From contig MU129315.1 of the NCBI GenBank assembly GCA_014904985.1, forward strand, positions 1 through 21,282: a DNA stretch of 21,282 nucleotides, given 5' to 3'. A program made the translations under genes and the position numbers. Under the pieces are notes generated by a model. That model saw nothing but the letters and a program-made list of their open reading frames with translations. It was not told the origin of the DNA and did no database searches. Source of the stretch: Hydnum rufescens UP504 (Eukaryota; Basidiomycota; Agaricomycetes; Cantharellales; Hydnaceae). This document shows positions 8,640-18,145 of the stretch, piece after piece (the first letter of the stretch is position 1; each line of letters starts with the position of its first letter).

Positions 8640-9085
8640 TTGTACCTCTGCGACACACACGAGGTTCTTCATTCCACAAAATCTAGTGTATTCTCAACGA
8701 TATACACTGGGGGCGCACGATTCATTCTTTCAGGATCTGATGATGGTAACTTGCATCTGGAAGGCACATGCATCAGAGAAACTTGGGATTATCAAAGGTC
8801 ACGTGCCGCAAGAGAACATAGAGTTAAACTGCAGGAGGAATGGACATATAATCCAGAAGTTAGCAAGATCAAATGGTATGTTAACCTGCGGCCTGTGGCT
8901 GGATTCATCTTGTTCATTTCACACATCAACATCTGCCGAAATCGATTTATAATGCAGCTAAACTTAAGCAGATGATGCTGGATGCACAAAGAGTCAAGGA
9001 AGAGCAGCGGCGGAAACATTCGAGAGTGGGAGAAACAAAGCCCAAGGTGGAGTGGCACAAGGTCGTTGGGGCCAAGCAGTCATGA
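8640..9085 (+). pseudogene. C-terminal fragment of a Sof1/DCAF13-like WD40 ribosome-biogenesis protein
   Basis: Intact Sof1 is a nucleolar WD40 protein of the small-subunit processome with a distinctive C-terminal Sof1 domain. Here the last WD repeat and that domain can be read in pieces. STIYTGGARFILSGSDDGN appears in one frame, CIWKAHASEKLGII after a +1 shift near 8745, and REHRVKLQEEWTYNPEVSKI after a compensating shift near 8795. An intron-like gap follows (donor GTATGT at 8876; the expected acceptor near 8922 reads CAC instead of CAG). Then LPKSIYNAAKLKQMMLDAQR...RKHSRVGETKPK runs to a TGA at 9083-9085. The order and the highly characteristic tail make the assignment strong. At least two frameshifts and a lost splice acceptor make it non-functional. 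The N-terminal part is absent immediately upstream; a central WD40 part lies at the far right of the window. Confidence 0.85.
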
Positions 9086-9645
9086 TTCCAATTTTCTCTT
9101 TGTGTGACCTACAAGGGGAAATATCATTAATTCTCTGAGGCGACACGATTTCCTGGATGTGTGAATGACTGCATCTCTAGAACTGAACGATTATCGATGG
9201 TTCAATGTCTTCTCATCCCTTGTCATCAGAACGATGTAATAGGGCATGATTATTGGGGGTCCTTCTAGTTAGAGTGAGCATCATGCACTGCCCAGGATGC
9301 AAGATGCATTGGTGTTGATATTCGCTCCTGGCCAACAAGTCAGAGGGACAAATCCTTATTGCAATCTGCCCCATCCTTGGAGAAAGCCAACTGCAATGAC
9401 TTGAAACCAAGTTGAGGGGAGATGGATCAATGGTCAATGGTGCACCCAATGAGAAACACTAAATGCTGGAGGGCTTGTGGCTTCCCCATAGCTTAGCTTT
9501 ATGTGACACAAATTCCCCATCAATACAAACCAATCCTCGAGTCCTGGTCATCCCATCCATCTGCCCCAGATCCAACACAAGCCTTACCTATGTTCGCTGA
9601 CATCTCGGTAAATACAGGTGGGTGCCTAATTAGGATCATTTTACA
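9086..9645. other. Convergent spacer between Sof1-like and Arh1-like remnants
   Basis: About 560 bp separate the 3' ends of the two convergently oriented pseudogenes. I see no recognisable coding sequence, repeat or RNA gene; open frames here are short and not protein-like. Confidence 0.4.
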
Positions 9646-10680
9646 TCACGAGGGATTTGGACCTAGTGTCAGGCTTGACATCGCCAGCATACACCCAACC
9701 GAATTCATGTACATCATCCCAACGCATGCATCCCCCTTCCTTCCTGCTCCTTTGACCTTGTCGATGATCTTCCACTGTTGGTAGTGCCCAATCCTCATCC
9801 CTGGTTGGATAGATGCCTCCCGCAAGAAACTAGGCATCCCTGTATCGTCCAAGTCTAACAAAGTTTTCACCTGTGCATCGGCTGCCACCACGTCCGGAAC
9901 GGAATATGCATCGTACATTGTGCTGGCCAGCACTCCACGTGCCCAATTTGCTGCCCAACCTGAGGTGGAGGTGTAGACACTTTGGAAAAGCCCACCAGAT
10001 ATGCCATACACTCTCCCAGAGACATTTTGCACATGGGTGATGGATGGTTCGTATGATCTGTCCGTAATCCTGCTCATGTGAAGAGTGAGGTTGTGACAGA
10101 ATGAGGAGACACAAAATAGTCCGATCGGTGTCCCAATGATGTGATGATCAACACCGTGCCTTGTGTCTCGCTCTTGCCTATCCTCCGTGCTTGATCACGC
10201 TCACCCAGCATATTGATATCATGCACAATGGCATGATCGGGGGATGAAGATCATGGTGATTGGGGAAATTGGATAGAAATCGTGTTGGTGTACCTTGAGG
10301 TGGATCTTCGGTGAGAATTTGGGATTGTTGAATTGGCAAGGAGGGAGGATAGGATGAGGTCCATCGGGGCCACAGGTAAATTCAGAAGTTCATGAAGCTC
10401 TGTCGCTGTAAAGGGAATTTGGGATGACCCACGTCTTGAGACGACATCTGCATGCCAAATCGACAAAGAGTTGAACTAGTCTATAATTTCCACACATATA
10501 TCAAGAGGCAATCGGTTGGCTAGTAAGAGTCATGCAACATCAAGAAAGATGTTGCCATGAGCAATTAAAGTGACATGTCGGGTGTTTTAAAAGTGATGAT
10601 AAAGAGCTCGGTGCCATCTTCTGTAGTCCACTTGCTGTAGCCATTAATGTGATCAAGAACACCGATGAGATGTGCTCCTC
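9646..10680 (-). pseudogene. Arh1/FDXR-like mitochondrial NADPH-adrenodoxin reductase, decayed copy A (C-terminal two thirds)
   Basis: The functional enzyme is a mitochondrial FAD protein that passes electrons from NADPH to ferredoxin (Yah1 type) for Fe-S cluster and heme A synthesis. Read on the minus strand from about 10600, the NADPH-binding segment HVTLIAHGNIFLDVA.LLL matches the family GxGNVxLDVARxLL, with Arg replaced by a TGA stop. SIWHADVVSRRGSSQIPFTATELHELLNLP (in two parts) matches the family VGRRGPLQxxFTxKELRELxxLP. VLIITSLGHRSD (about 10150) and, in another frame, VYTSTSGWAANWARGVLAST with MYDAYSVPDVV (9870-9990) match the C-terminal FAD-contacting xGWxxxGxxGVxxST region. The frame changes several times, including near 10080-10120. 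The N-terminal FAD-binding motif was not found upstream at 10700-11200. Confidence 0.88.
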
Positions 10681-12244
10681 TTGAAATCTCACCATCGAGT
10701 GGATGAGATAGTTCTTCTCATTGAAATTTTTCTGCGTGAATGCAAGTCAAGATATGTGAACAGTTGGCCAGAAATGATGCTGATAGAGAACAGAGCAAGT
10801 TTTAGAAAGATCTTTCTTGAGCTTTGGATAATTTACACAGTTAGAGGAGTATAGTTGGGATTGGATAAGAGCGTACGATTTTCAATTGCACACAGGTCTC
10901 TTTGGGGAGATCAAGATGACTCCTCGTTCCCTCCAAAAGCATCTTTTCGACAAGACAGATATCTTCAGAAGTGAGTCTCCGACCTGAACTATCCATGAGG
11001 GCCTTGGCATCTTTCGGGGCATCATGCAGGCCACATTCTGAAAAATGGCTGGAGAGAGGTTGATGAGTGAGCGAGGGGAAACTGGGGAAAATGCCATTCA
11101 GTCTGCTGCAAGAGGGACAACTACAGAGTTCCATGGGTGAAGCAAGTAGAAGATTCAGGAATATCGAGATGTGTCTGGACGGAAATTGCCACACCCCCAC
11201 ATCCTACTGATTCCAGCCCGCTGCTCCAGAAACCCATACCCCTATGTTTTCTGTATCCAAACTTTCCAAAGTCCCTTGGTTCTGCTTCCAATCTCATTCT
11301 AGGCACCCTCAGTTTTGCCAGACAAACTCCATGCCGCATCATCCAGATCTACTCTTCACTGTCACTTACAAGACTCCCAAGGATAGCGTCCCTGTGACAA
11401 CTTCATTCAACATCTTGAAGACTTTCAGTCCTACTTCTGTGGGTGGCTCTTTAGAAACCCTGTCACCAATCACGCGATCGTCCCTGCATGCACGAACTAT
11501 TCACACTCCGACTCTAGAGTCACATACTGTACCTGGCAGATCACCTGCTATATACCACTCAGGAACAAGGAATATGCCATCACCGAATCTCTGACAAGGC
11601 CTTCGAGGAGAAGGGAATCAAAGCTATTGAACGTCACCTCAGTCTTTGTGGTGATATTCGGTGATTTGTGGCAAAAGATTCCACTAGACAAGATGGCTGG
11701 TGATACCTCACTGGAGAGACCGATATTGCGGAATGGGATGGCATCTGGGAAGGCCCGATGAGCACATTTATTTCCTAGAGACAAAGCATTTTGTTGGTGG
11801 CATGAGTCCACAATATCTCTTCCATGCATGGTTTGGACTCATACAGATATAAATATATAGAACAAAATTGTTCAAGTTGATCGGAAGCTTGAGAACAGCC
11901 TCAAGTTTCTCGGAACGAGCACTCAAATGGCAACCGTCTATGTTGCCGGGAAGTATTGGTCAACAGAGCCGGGTGTTGTTGATCATGCGCAAAAACTGGG
12001 CTTTGGGATTGTGGAGGAAAATGGGACTGACCTCAAGGTCAAAGATCCAGTTGGGGGGCTTCGAGTTGGGCACAATAATGGCAAGAAAGTCGTGGTGGAA
12101 AGCAAGAAATGGGGGTGACCACGGAAAGCAAAGCAGTGAAGAAGTGCCTTGTACATATAGATGTTGGTGACTTATAGCTATTTTCTTGTTATTTCTTGTT
12201 ATTTCCCCAATCCAAATTGCACTTGGAATGGTTCCCCATCCATG
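10681..12244. other. Stretch of unassigned, probably degenerate coding sequence
   Basis: No gene can be named. Minus-strand frames at 10841-11200 (containing SGRRLTSEDICLVEKMLLEG) and 11548-11829, and plus-strand frames at 11244-11594 (TVTYKTPKDSVPVTTSFNIL) and 11927-12118 (GKYWSTEPGVVDHAQKLGFG), have protein-like composition and may be pieces of decayed exons. None matches a family I know, and they overlap in conflicting directions. The N-terminal half of the adrenodoxin reductase of copy A would be expected from 10680 to about 11200 but is not recognisable. AT-rich TTTCTTGTTATTT repeats at about 12181-12204 mark the right edge. Confidence 0.35.
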
Positions 12245-12790
12245 TTGTCTGCTGTATTGAGATCATACATAATGGTACAACAGGAAGACAAGGAACATTG
12301 TGGTATATCATCGGAGAAATCGAATGGGAAACATCTTCAGTGTACTTTGAGGTGAATCTTTAGGACCTTCGGAAAGAAGGGCAAGAATTCGGGAGTCTTG
12401 GCATGATGGTCCTGGTGAGGAAAGAGATGGGAAGAGATGGGGTCGATCGAGGCTGCAGGTAAATTAAGCAGTTCGCAAAGCCCCTTGGCTTTAAAGGAAA
12501 CTTGGGACGGCCCATGTCTTGAGACAATATCAATATGCCAAATAGACGAGGACTTAAGTCGGTCTATAACTTCCATAGGTATATCAAGGGGTGATGGCTT
12601 GTCAGCGTCAGATAGTAAGAGTCGTGCAACGTTGAGAGAGGTGTTGGCATCACCAACTAAAGTGATGTATGTAGTGGTAGATAGTGGCGGCAGCAGTGGA
12701 CTGGGTGGGTGCCCAGTGTCCCAATGTTCTTCAAGAACACACCCGAACTATGCCCTTCCAAGGAATGACACTGAGCTGGGGTGAATACTT
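12245..12790 (-). pseudogene. Arh1/FDXR-like adrenodoxin reductase, decayed copy B (NADPH-binding part)
   Basis: Read on the minus strand, a proline-rich linker (PPSPLLPPLSTTT) is followed by YITLVGDANTSLNVARLLLS, the family's NADPH-binding segment, then SIWHIDIVSRHGPSQVSFKA and LCELLNLP. DNA similarity to copy A is clear over about 400 bp, for example TGTCTTGAGAC..ATCT/ATCA..ATGCCAAAT and GTAGGT/GTAAATT tracts at matching spacing. The resemblance ends near 12245, in the segment matching 10200-10230 of copy A. The frame is less damaged than copy A in this part: Arg of VARLLL is kept, but the first two glycines of GxGN read as GDAN. The C-terminal FAD-contacting region is absent. Same strand as copy A, about 2.1 kb away. 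Confidence 0.8.
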
Positions 12791-12799
12791 GGCTGTCGA

Positions 12800-13491
12800 T
12801 TTTAGGAGATCATCACCTTGATGGACTCCATCTCTTTGTGGTACCCCCTGGAAGCAGTTCTCCGTCGCATAGCACTGGCCCAAAATAACAACGATAAGAA
12901 AGACCTGAGTACCCCACAAAAGTTTAGGTCCTCTCACCTGGTCGAAAGTTCATTGGATTGTTGGAGGACACTGTATGGCATATGTATATGCCATGCAGAG
13001 AAGACCTAAGAGGGAATGGAGATATTTCAGTCACAGCACTCCACAACAAAGATGACACAACCAACCTGAGAGTAAAGGCAACCATAATACCCAGCATCAT
13101 GCCCTGGGCCATACCGAGGCCACAGAAGCATGATTCCTCAGAAACGGAAGGTGACTTATAACCAAAGAACGACGATTTCAAACCACTGCCCTCCCAGGAT
13201 ATGCCCAAAATAGCCTGGCCCAGGGTTGACCTTGTCACCTGTCTTGGGAAGAGATATAGCTTCCCTCATATCACACCAGAATTTGTCATAATCCACTTGA
13301 CCTAAAACAACCATCTTGAGATGTTGATTTTCTGTTTTGCAGTCACAATGAAGACAACAAGCCAGTAAATTTCTTGGTATGGACTTCCAAGGCGAAAGGG
13401 CGGAAGAAGAGTTGTCGCCAAGAGAAAAGACCAATGTTAACAGAGCAACCAAGAATAAAGTAATCAGCCAATCAACCTTTGGTACAGTCAT
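12800..13491 (-). pseudogene. Putative membrane-protein remnant, unknown family
   Basis: On the minus strand an ATG at 13491 opens MTVPKVDWLITLFLVALLTLV, a good N-terminal membrane segment, followed by SALSPWKSIPRNLLACC and DYDKFWCDMREAISLPKTGD. In another frame further along are GYKSPSVSEESCFCG and a second hydrophobic run (GMMLGIMVAFTL), then a third (VFLIVVILGQCYATE). Candidate introns with GT..TAG/CAG ends lie between these, for example GTTGGTTGTG...CCCTCTTAG around 13010-13070. The pieces suggest a multi-exon membrane protein, intact or decayed. I cannot place it in a family; a faint resemblance to RTA1-like proteins was not convincing. Confidence 0.35.
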
Positions 13492-13869
13492 CCATCGTTC
13501 CTTGCATCACACTGTTCCTTGCATCAGTAACTATATCTTCCCCAGTTTTTCTCCATTTCCTATGAAATCTCCTTTTAACAATTTGTGAATGTATGGACAT
13601 GCTGTGTACAAAGTTTGGTGTAAATTGGATGTGTGTGTGATGAGATATGGGGAAATTACCCTAATTTTGGTGTGGGATAAGTAGCAGACTAGCCTCTACC
13701 TTGTCTGAGCACTGAGTTTTGGGCTCAGAACCTTCGGGAATCTGAAGATTATATGCATGAGACTGACATTTACTATTAGTCAGAGAATCTTTTAATTGTG
13801 CCAAGGGAGGAAAGCATTAAATTAGGGTGACCAATTAAGGGAATTTTTTCCACTTCAATCCTCCCACAC
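13492..13869. other. 5' flank of the transposon, no gene
   Basis: Probably the left noncoding end of the transposon. I looked for terminal inverted repeats shared with sequence downstream of 16149 and found none that I would trust. GGGGAAATTACCCTAATTTT (about 13651) and TTAGGGTGACCAATTAAGGG (about 13823) contain a weak inverted relation (ACCCTAATTT / AAATTAGGGT) and may be subterminal. Confidence 0.35.
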
Positions 13870-16149
13870 TTGCTTCCCCAACTCAGAAATATGGTTGGCC
13901 AGCCTGAATCCATGGCACATAAGAAAGTCAAGGCCTCCATGGCATGCGACAAAGAAAAAAAAGACCTCCTTGAGGTCTACAATGCTGAGGTAGAGAAGGC
14001 CAATCTAGCAGGGATGCCAAAGCCATCAATCCATGCTGTCACCCAAAAACATGGAAAAGGGCACTTGTACAGTACTATCACTAGACTCTATAATGGTGGT
14101 ACAACCCAGCATGACTCAAATGCTCAGAAGAAAGCTCATCTTACAGAGTTGCAGGAGGAGCTGCTGTGCGAGTTCATCATGTCTATGGCAGACCGTGGCT
14201 TCCCTCTCACTCATGAGCTAATGGAGAACTATGCACTCGAGATGATTCACATTAGCAAACCCCAAGTCACACAGCTAGGGAAGTGCTGGCTGGACCGCTT
14301 CCTCACCCGCCATGGGGACCACATCACAATGAAGTGGGGAGCAGCCCTTGATACCATCCTGTGCCAATGCTGTCAACCCTACCACCATCACAGGCTGGTT
14401 CACCCTACTGCAGAAGACTGTCACCGAGTACAAAATCAAACCTGAAAACACGTATGGCTTTGATGAGACGGGTTTCCCCATTGGCGAAGGCCAGCCCCCA
14501 CGAGTAGCTGCACAGAAGAGGACCAAAACCCAGCATGCAACATGTGGAGGGGGTCGTGAGAACATCACTGTCCTGGATACTATCTGTGTGGATGGCACAT
14601 ACCTCAAACCCATTGTCATCTTTAAGGCAAAACAGCTCAGTGCTGGTTGGGTGTGCAACAACCCTGTAAAAGCCTCATATGTGCGGTACATGACATTCCT
14701 ATGAACCATGCTTACATACTCCCCCAGGATCTCATGCACTCCAAAGGGCTGGACAGAGAACAAGCTTGCCATCAACTACCTCAAAGATTTTGATAACCAA
14801 ACCAAATCTAAACTTCCTCATGCTAGTGAATACCACCTCCTAATCCTTGATGGGCATGTGTCTCATTATTCCAAAGAGTTTATTGAAGAGGCCCACCACC
14901 ACCTCATTGTCGTTATTTGCTATCTGCCGCATACCACCCACATTCTTCAAGGTCTTGATGTGGTGATCTTTGCTGTAGTGAAGGGTGCATGGTCAGCAGC
15001 ACTGGATGAATGGGAGCGGGAAACGGGGCAGAAGGTTACAAAGAATGACTTCCTCCTCATCTATGCAAAGGCTCACCTGAAAGGATTCATGGAGTCGAAC
15101 ATTCAGCAAGCATTTCAGAAGACAGGGGTCTATCCTCTTAATCCTGAAAAGATCACGATGACACAGATGGCTCCTGCCCTTGAGCACTCCATTACTGGCA
15201 CCCTTGTTCTCCCGGTGGCAACACCTGTCAAGCGGCTTATTGGTACATACCGTCAGATCCTGGATGAGATCCACCCACATGAGTCTATTGGCCCAGGCGA
15301 CAATGGGACTACAACTGCCCCTGGCAGCCCATCAGTCCCTCACAGACTTGTTATCAACCCCATGCTCCATAACCCTTCCACACCACAGCGGCTTCACACG
15401 AGCTTGATGTCCTCATCTGCCAGTTTCCTTGTTAGGTCTTCTCCACTGAAAGCATCATCGACTCTCCCACCTTTCGTGTATCAAAAGCATAAAGAGTTGC
15501 CGAAAATCGACTGGAGTCATGTGGAAACACCAAGCCCTAGTCATGTACACAGCAAGCATGAACTACGGACCGAGGTCTGCCAATTGCGCTCTGATCTCAT
15601 AGGGGCAAAGCGCAGATCAAGGCCCTAGAGGACATGCAGGAGGTCAGTAATGGACACCTTGCACTGGCTTCCTTTCAGGTGGAGAGGTCACGCCACCAGC
15701 TTGCACACCAAGAGAAGAAACAAAAACCCTCGCACCAGATTAAACTTGCAGTCGAGGGAGAGGTGGTCACACATGAGGATTTCCTCAACTGTGTTGCAAG
15801 GGCGGAGGCAGGGAAATTGGAGAAGGATGCCCAGAAACAGGCCGCTAAGGACCGTCGCACACAAGGGAAAAGGATTGCCACTGTAAAGGGAGCATCAGCA
15901 AATATTCGGGCCCAGGCTTGGGAAGCAGCAAAAAAGAGGAACAAAGCTGCGGAGTTGCAATGGAAGGAGGAAATCACTCGCTGGCAGGCCAAGGGTGGTG
16001 TTCTGCCAAAGAAGCCAGATCCACTGAAGAGAAAGGACATGTGGGCAGCATTAGAGGGCTCCAGGAATGTTCCAGAGGGGGAGAGCAAGCCAGGTGCCAT
16101 AGTGGATGATGAATCTTCATCAGAGAGTGACGGAGACAATCATTCCTAG
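13870..16149 (+). pseudogene. Pogo/CENP-B-like DDE transposase (nearly complete, frameshifted)
   Basis: This transposase family excises and reinserts its own element by cut and paste. The likely start is the ATG at 13891 (MVGQPESMAHKK). An N-terminal Psq-type helix-turn-helix region (PSIHAVTQKHGKGHLYSTI) is followed by a CENP-B-type HTH (LTELQEELLCEFI...CWLDRFLTRHG). The catalytic DDE_1 domain holds GFDETGF (Asp at 14462-14464), LILDGHVSHYS (Asp at 14849-14851) and THILQGLDVVIF (Asp at 14957-14959), so all three acidic positions survive. Bases 15634-16149 encode a Lys/Glu-rich, coiled-coil-like tail. Damage: a frameshift between about 14350 and 14365, a TGA at 14702-14704 that may lie in a 42-nt intron, and a frameshift near 15610. 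Despite these the domains are well preserved, which suggests a fairly recent insertion. It separates the adrenodoxin-reductase side from the Pet117-like side. Confidence 0.93.
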
Positions 16150-17835
16150 GTTGTCCAATTGGTTGATGCAAGGACCGATACATCCAAAATACTACCGATC
16201 TCACCAAACTTTCAAATTCTCACCATCTTGCCAATGAATCAGGCTGTATATTGGGATACAGAATGTTAACTATCTACGGTACACATCCCGGATGATAGAG
16301 ACCCCCCAAGATGGCTGAGGATGATGTTATTTGCAATCTATGACTTCTGATGCAAGGAACAATGGATGACTGTATCCAAATGAGAAAGTCCGATAGATAT
16401 TGTGACGGGCACATACATTTTGGTGAGTTTCTGGAGCCAAAGCAAAGCAAAGCAACAATTCGCGACATACAGCCATGCAGCATAGCAGCATACATCAAAA
16501 ACAAGCTTGAAATCATCACGGCCGTCATGGCTGATCTCTGAGCAAGTTTCCAATTTCCGGATCATGGGGCGCTATGTCCAGCATCCTGGGGTGATCGACT
16601 AGATGGTGTCGTGCTGCTGCCTCCCAATATCCTATGCTCCAAGATACAGCATTGGGAGATTGCATGATGCTCAAGCTCTTCAGGGACTAGGCGGTCACTG
16701 GCAGAGTGTAGATGAGGGAGGTGATCATGATGATTAGGTGGGGAGACTGGGGGCGCTGCCAGGGGGCTGTGGGGCATGGCGATCCGTTTGCCTTGAGCGA
16801 CAGAGGGACATTACTTGCATGAGCCTGCACGCCTGTGGGATCAAGGGAGGTGTAGGGAGGATTTGATAATTCAGATTGATGATGTTCGCGCATCAGATGA
16901 CAAATGAGTTAAGAGGGAGAACCATTGGAAGTTGGGGGTCTTCAAGCGGGGTGGGCATGGACGATGAGGAGGGCAAACTTCTGGCTCTCTGAAGCCGAGC
17001 AAGTAGTTCAACAGGATCACAAATCATCTGATGATTCCATTAGGCTCCTTGATTCTTTCCACATACCATCGACGAAGCCATAATCCATGTGGTCACCTCA
17101 CTCAGTGGTAATGGTTCTGTTTTGGATCTTATTGTGACAAAAGTACCTGTATGAGGCTGGGGTGCTGACCGCAGTGCTGATGGCTCAGTATGTGGGTTTC
17201 AACCATTGGAAGGCTGCCAAGGTGATCTAGTCGAAGGCAACTTGCTACCTAGTATATTGTCGGGAGTCTGAGGAGATTCTGTGAGCCCCTTCTCATGAGA
17301 CTACTGTGCTGGCAGTGAGACAGAGCCAGAAGAGGGGGGAGTATAGTGATCGCAGGCAAATATGGGGCACAACACCTGCTGGCACCACTGAGATATCAGT
17401 GGAACTGACGACGGCCAGGAGAACTGCTCTCGCATAGCCAATAGGGGGGAACCTGGCACTCCGTCGCATTCCAGATCAGATAGATTCGAAGCTAACAAAG
17501 AGACTGATATTGACTATATGGTTCGACCAGATGGAGTCAGAGGGCATGGGCGAGTACAGTATTCGACGCTTGAAGAGACTCAGTGGAGGCAATAGGGGGA
17601 ATAATCAACGAAGTTGAGAAATGGACGTGGTACCCAGGGGTCAGAAAATGGGTAGATATATAATTGAGCCCTTTGGTCGACGAGGAGATGTGAATGCATT
17701 CGAAGGATCGGAGTGTGCCCTTGGAGTTTGCGAAAAATGAAAATCACTAATCCAGGCGCCTGATGCACATGTCAGGAAACAGGTAGTAAAACGGGCCTGA
17801 GATTGCAGAGGAAAGTGACAATTTGAATGCATTGA
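16150..17835. other. About 1.7 kb with no recognised gene
   Basis: Short open frames occur on both strands, for example hydrophobic minus-strand ones at 16338-16565 and Pro/His-rich ones at 16562-16893, but none matches a known family or shows consistent exon structure. No tRNA-like cloverleaf or tandem repeat was found. The first 150 bp should contain the right end of the transposon, which I could not delimit. The rest is probably decayed coding sequence. Confidence 0.35.
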
Positions 17836-17839
17836 TTAT

Positions 17840-18145
17840 GCTGCTGGAGATTCAGGCCAAGCTCCATCATTACAGGTTGTAGTTGGCCCAACCCTTTGCA
17901 CCACTTCGTATCGCTCCTGTTCCAACAGAGAGTGTCTTCCTTATGCTGACACCTCTTCGCAGCCTGCCTAGCCTCATCTCGAATAACGCCCTTGTACATG
18001 TTTAGTGAACTTGCGGCATGGAAATCGGGAAGTCAGGAGAAGCCTTGCATCTCTCTCTGCAGATTGGTTGGAATGCACAGCCCATAGGGTGAAGGATGAG
18101 AAGGTGATGGCTGCTGCAAGTGTCGCCTTTGCCTCTGTAGGACAT
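17840..18145 (-). pseudogene. Pet117-like cytochrome c oxidase assembly factor, decayed
   Basis: Pet117 is a very small mitochondrial inner-membrane protein that supports heme A synthase in cytochrome oxidase assembly. On the minus strand, from a probable ATG at 18145-18143, AKATLAAAITFSSFTLWAVH is the single membrane helix and NQSAERD follows. MYKGVIRDEARQAAKR matches the family's ERExMYKGVxRDEARRxxK block. After a frameshift, SLLEQERYEVVQRVGPTT matches its C-terminal (E)SLxxQxxYExVQ end. Between ERD and MYKG lies a 47-nt intron-like gap (18002-18048) whose donor reads GC and whose acceptor reads AA. There is also a one-base shift just after the start codon. Order, spacing and near-complete length support the call; the lesions make it a pseudogene. 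Confidence 0.75.

Noticed and set aside
11927..12118. Small plus-strand protein (MATVYVAGKYWSTEPG...)
   Set aside because: Composition looks natural, but there is no recognised family, no neighbouring exon and it lies among pseudogenes; kept only as part of the unassigned stretch.
12731..13491. RTA1-like lipid-translocating exporter
   Set aside because: Only a weak resemblance around ILGQCYATENCFQG; the expected Arg and the other helices could not be aligned.
13492..16400. Terminal inverted repeats of the pogo-like transposon
   Set aside because: Short inverted words exist (ACCCTAATTT / AAATTAGGGT) but both lie on the left side; no convincing pair spans the transposase.
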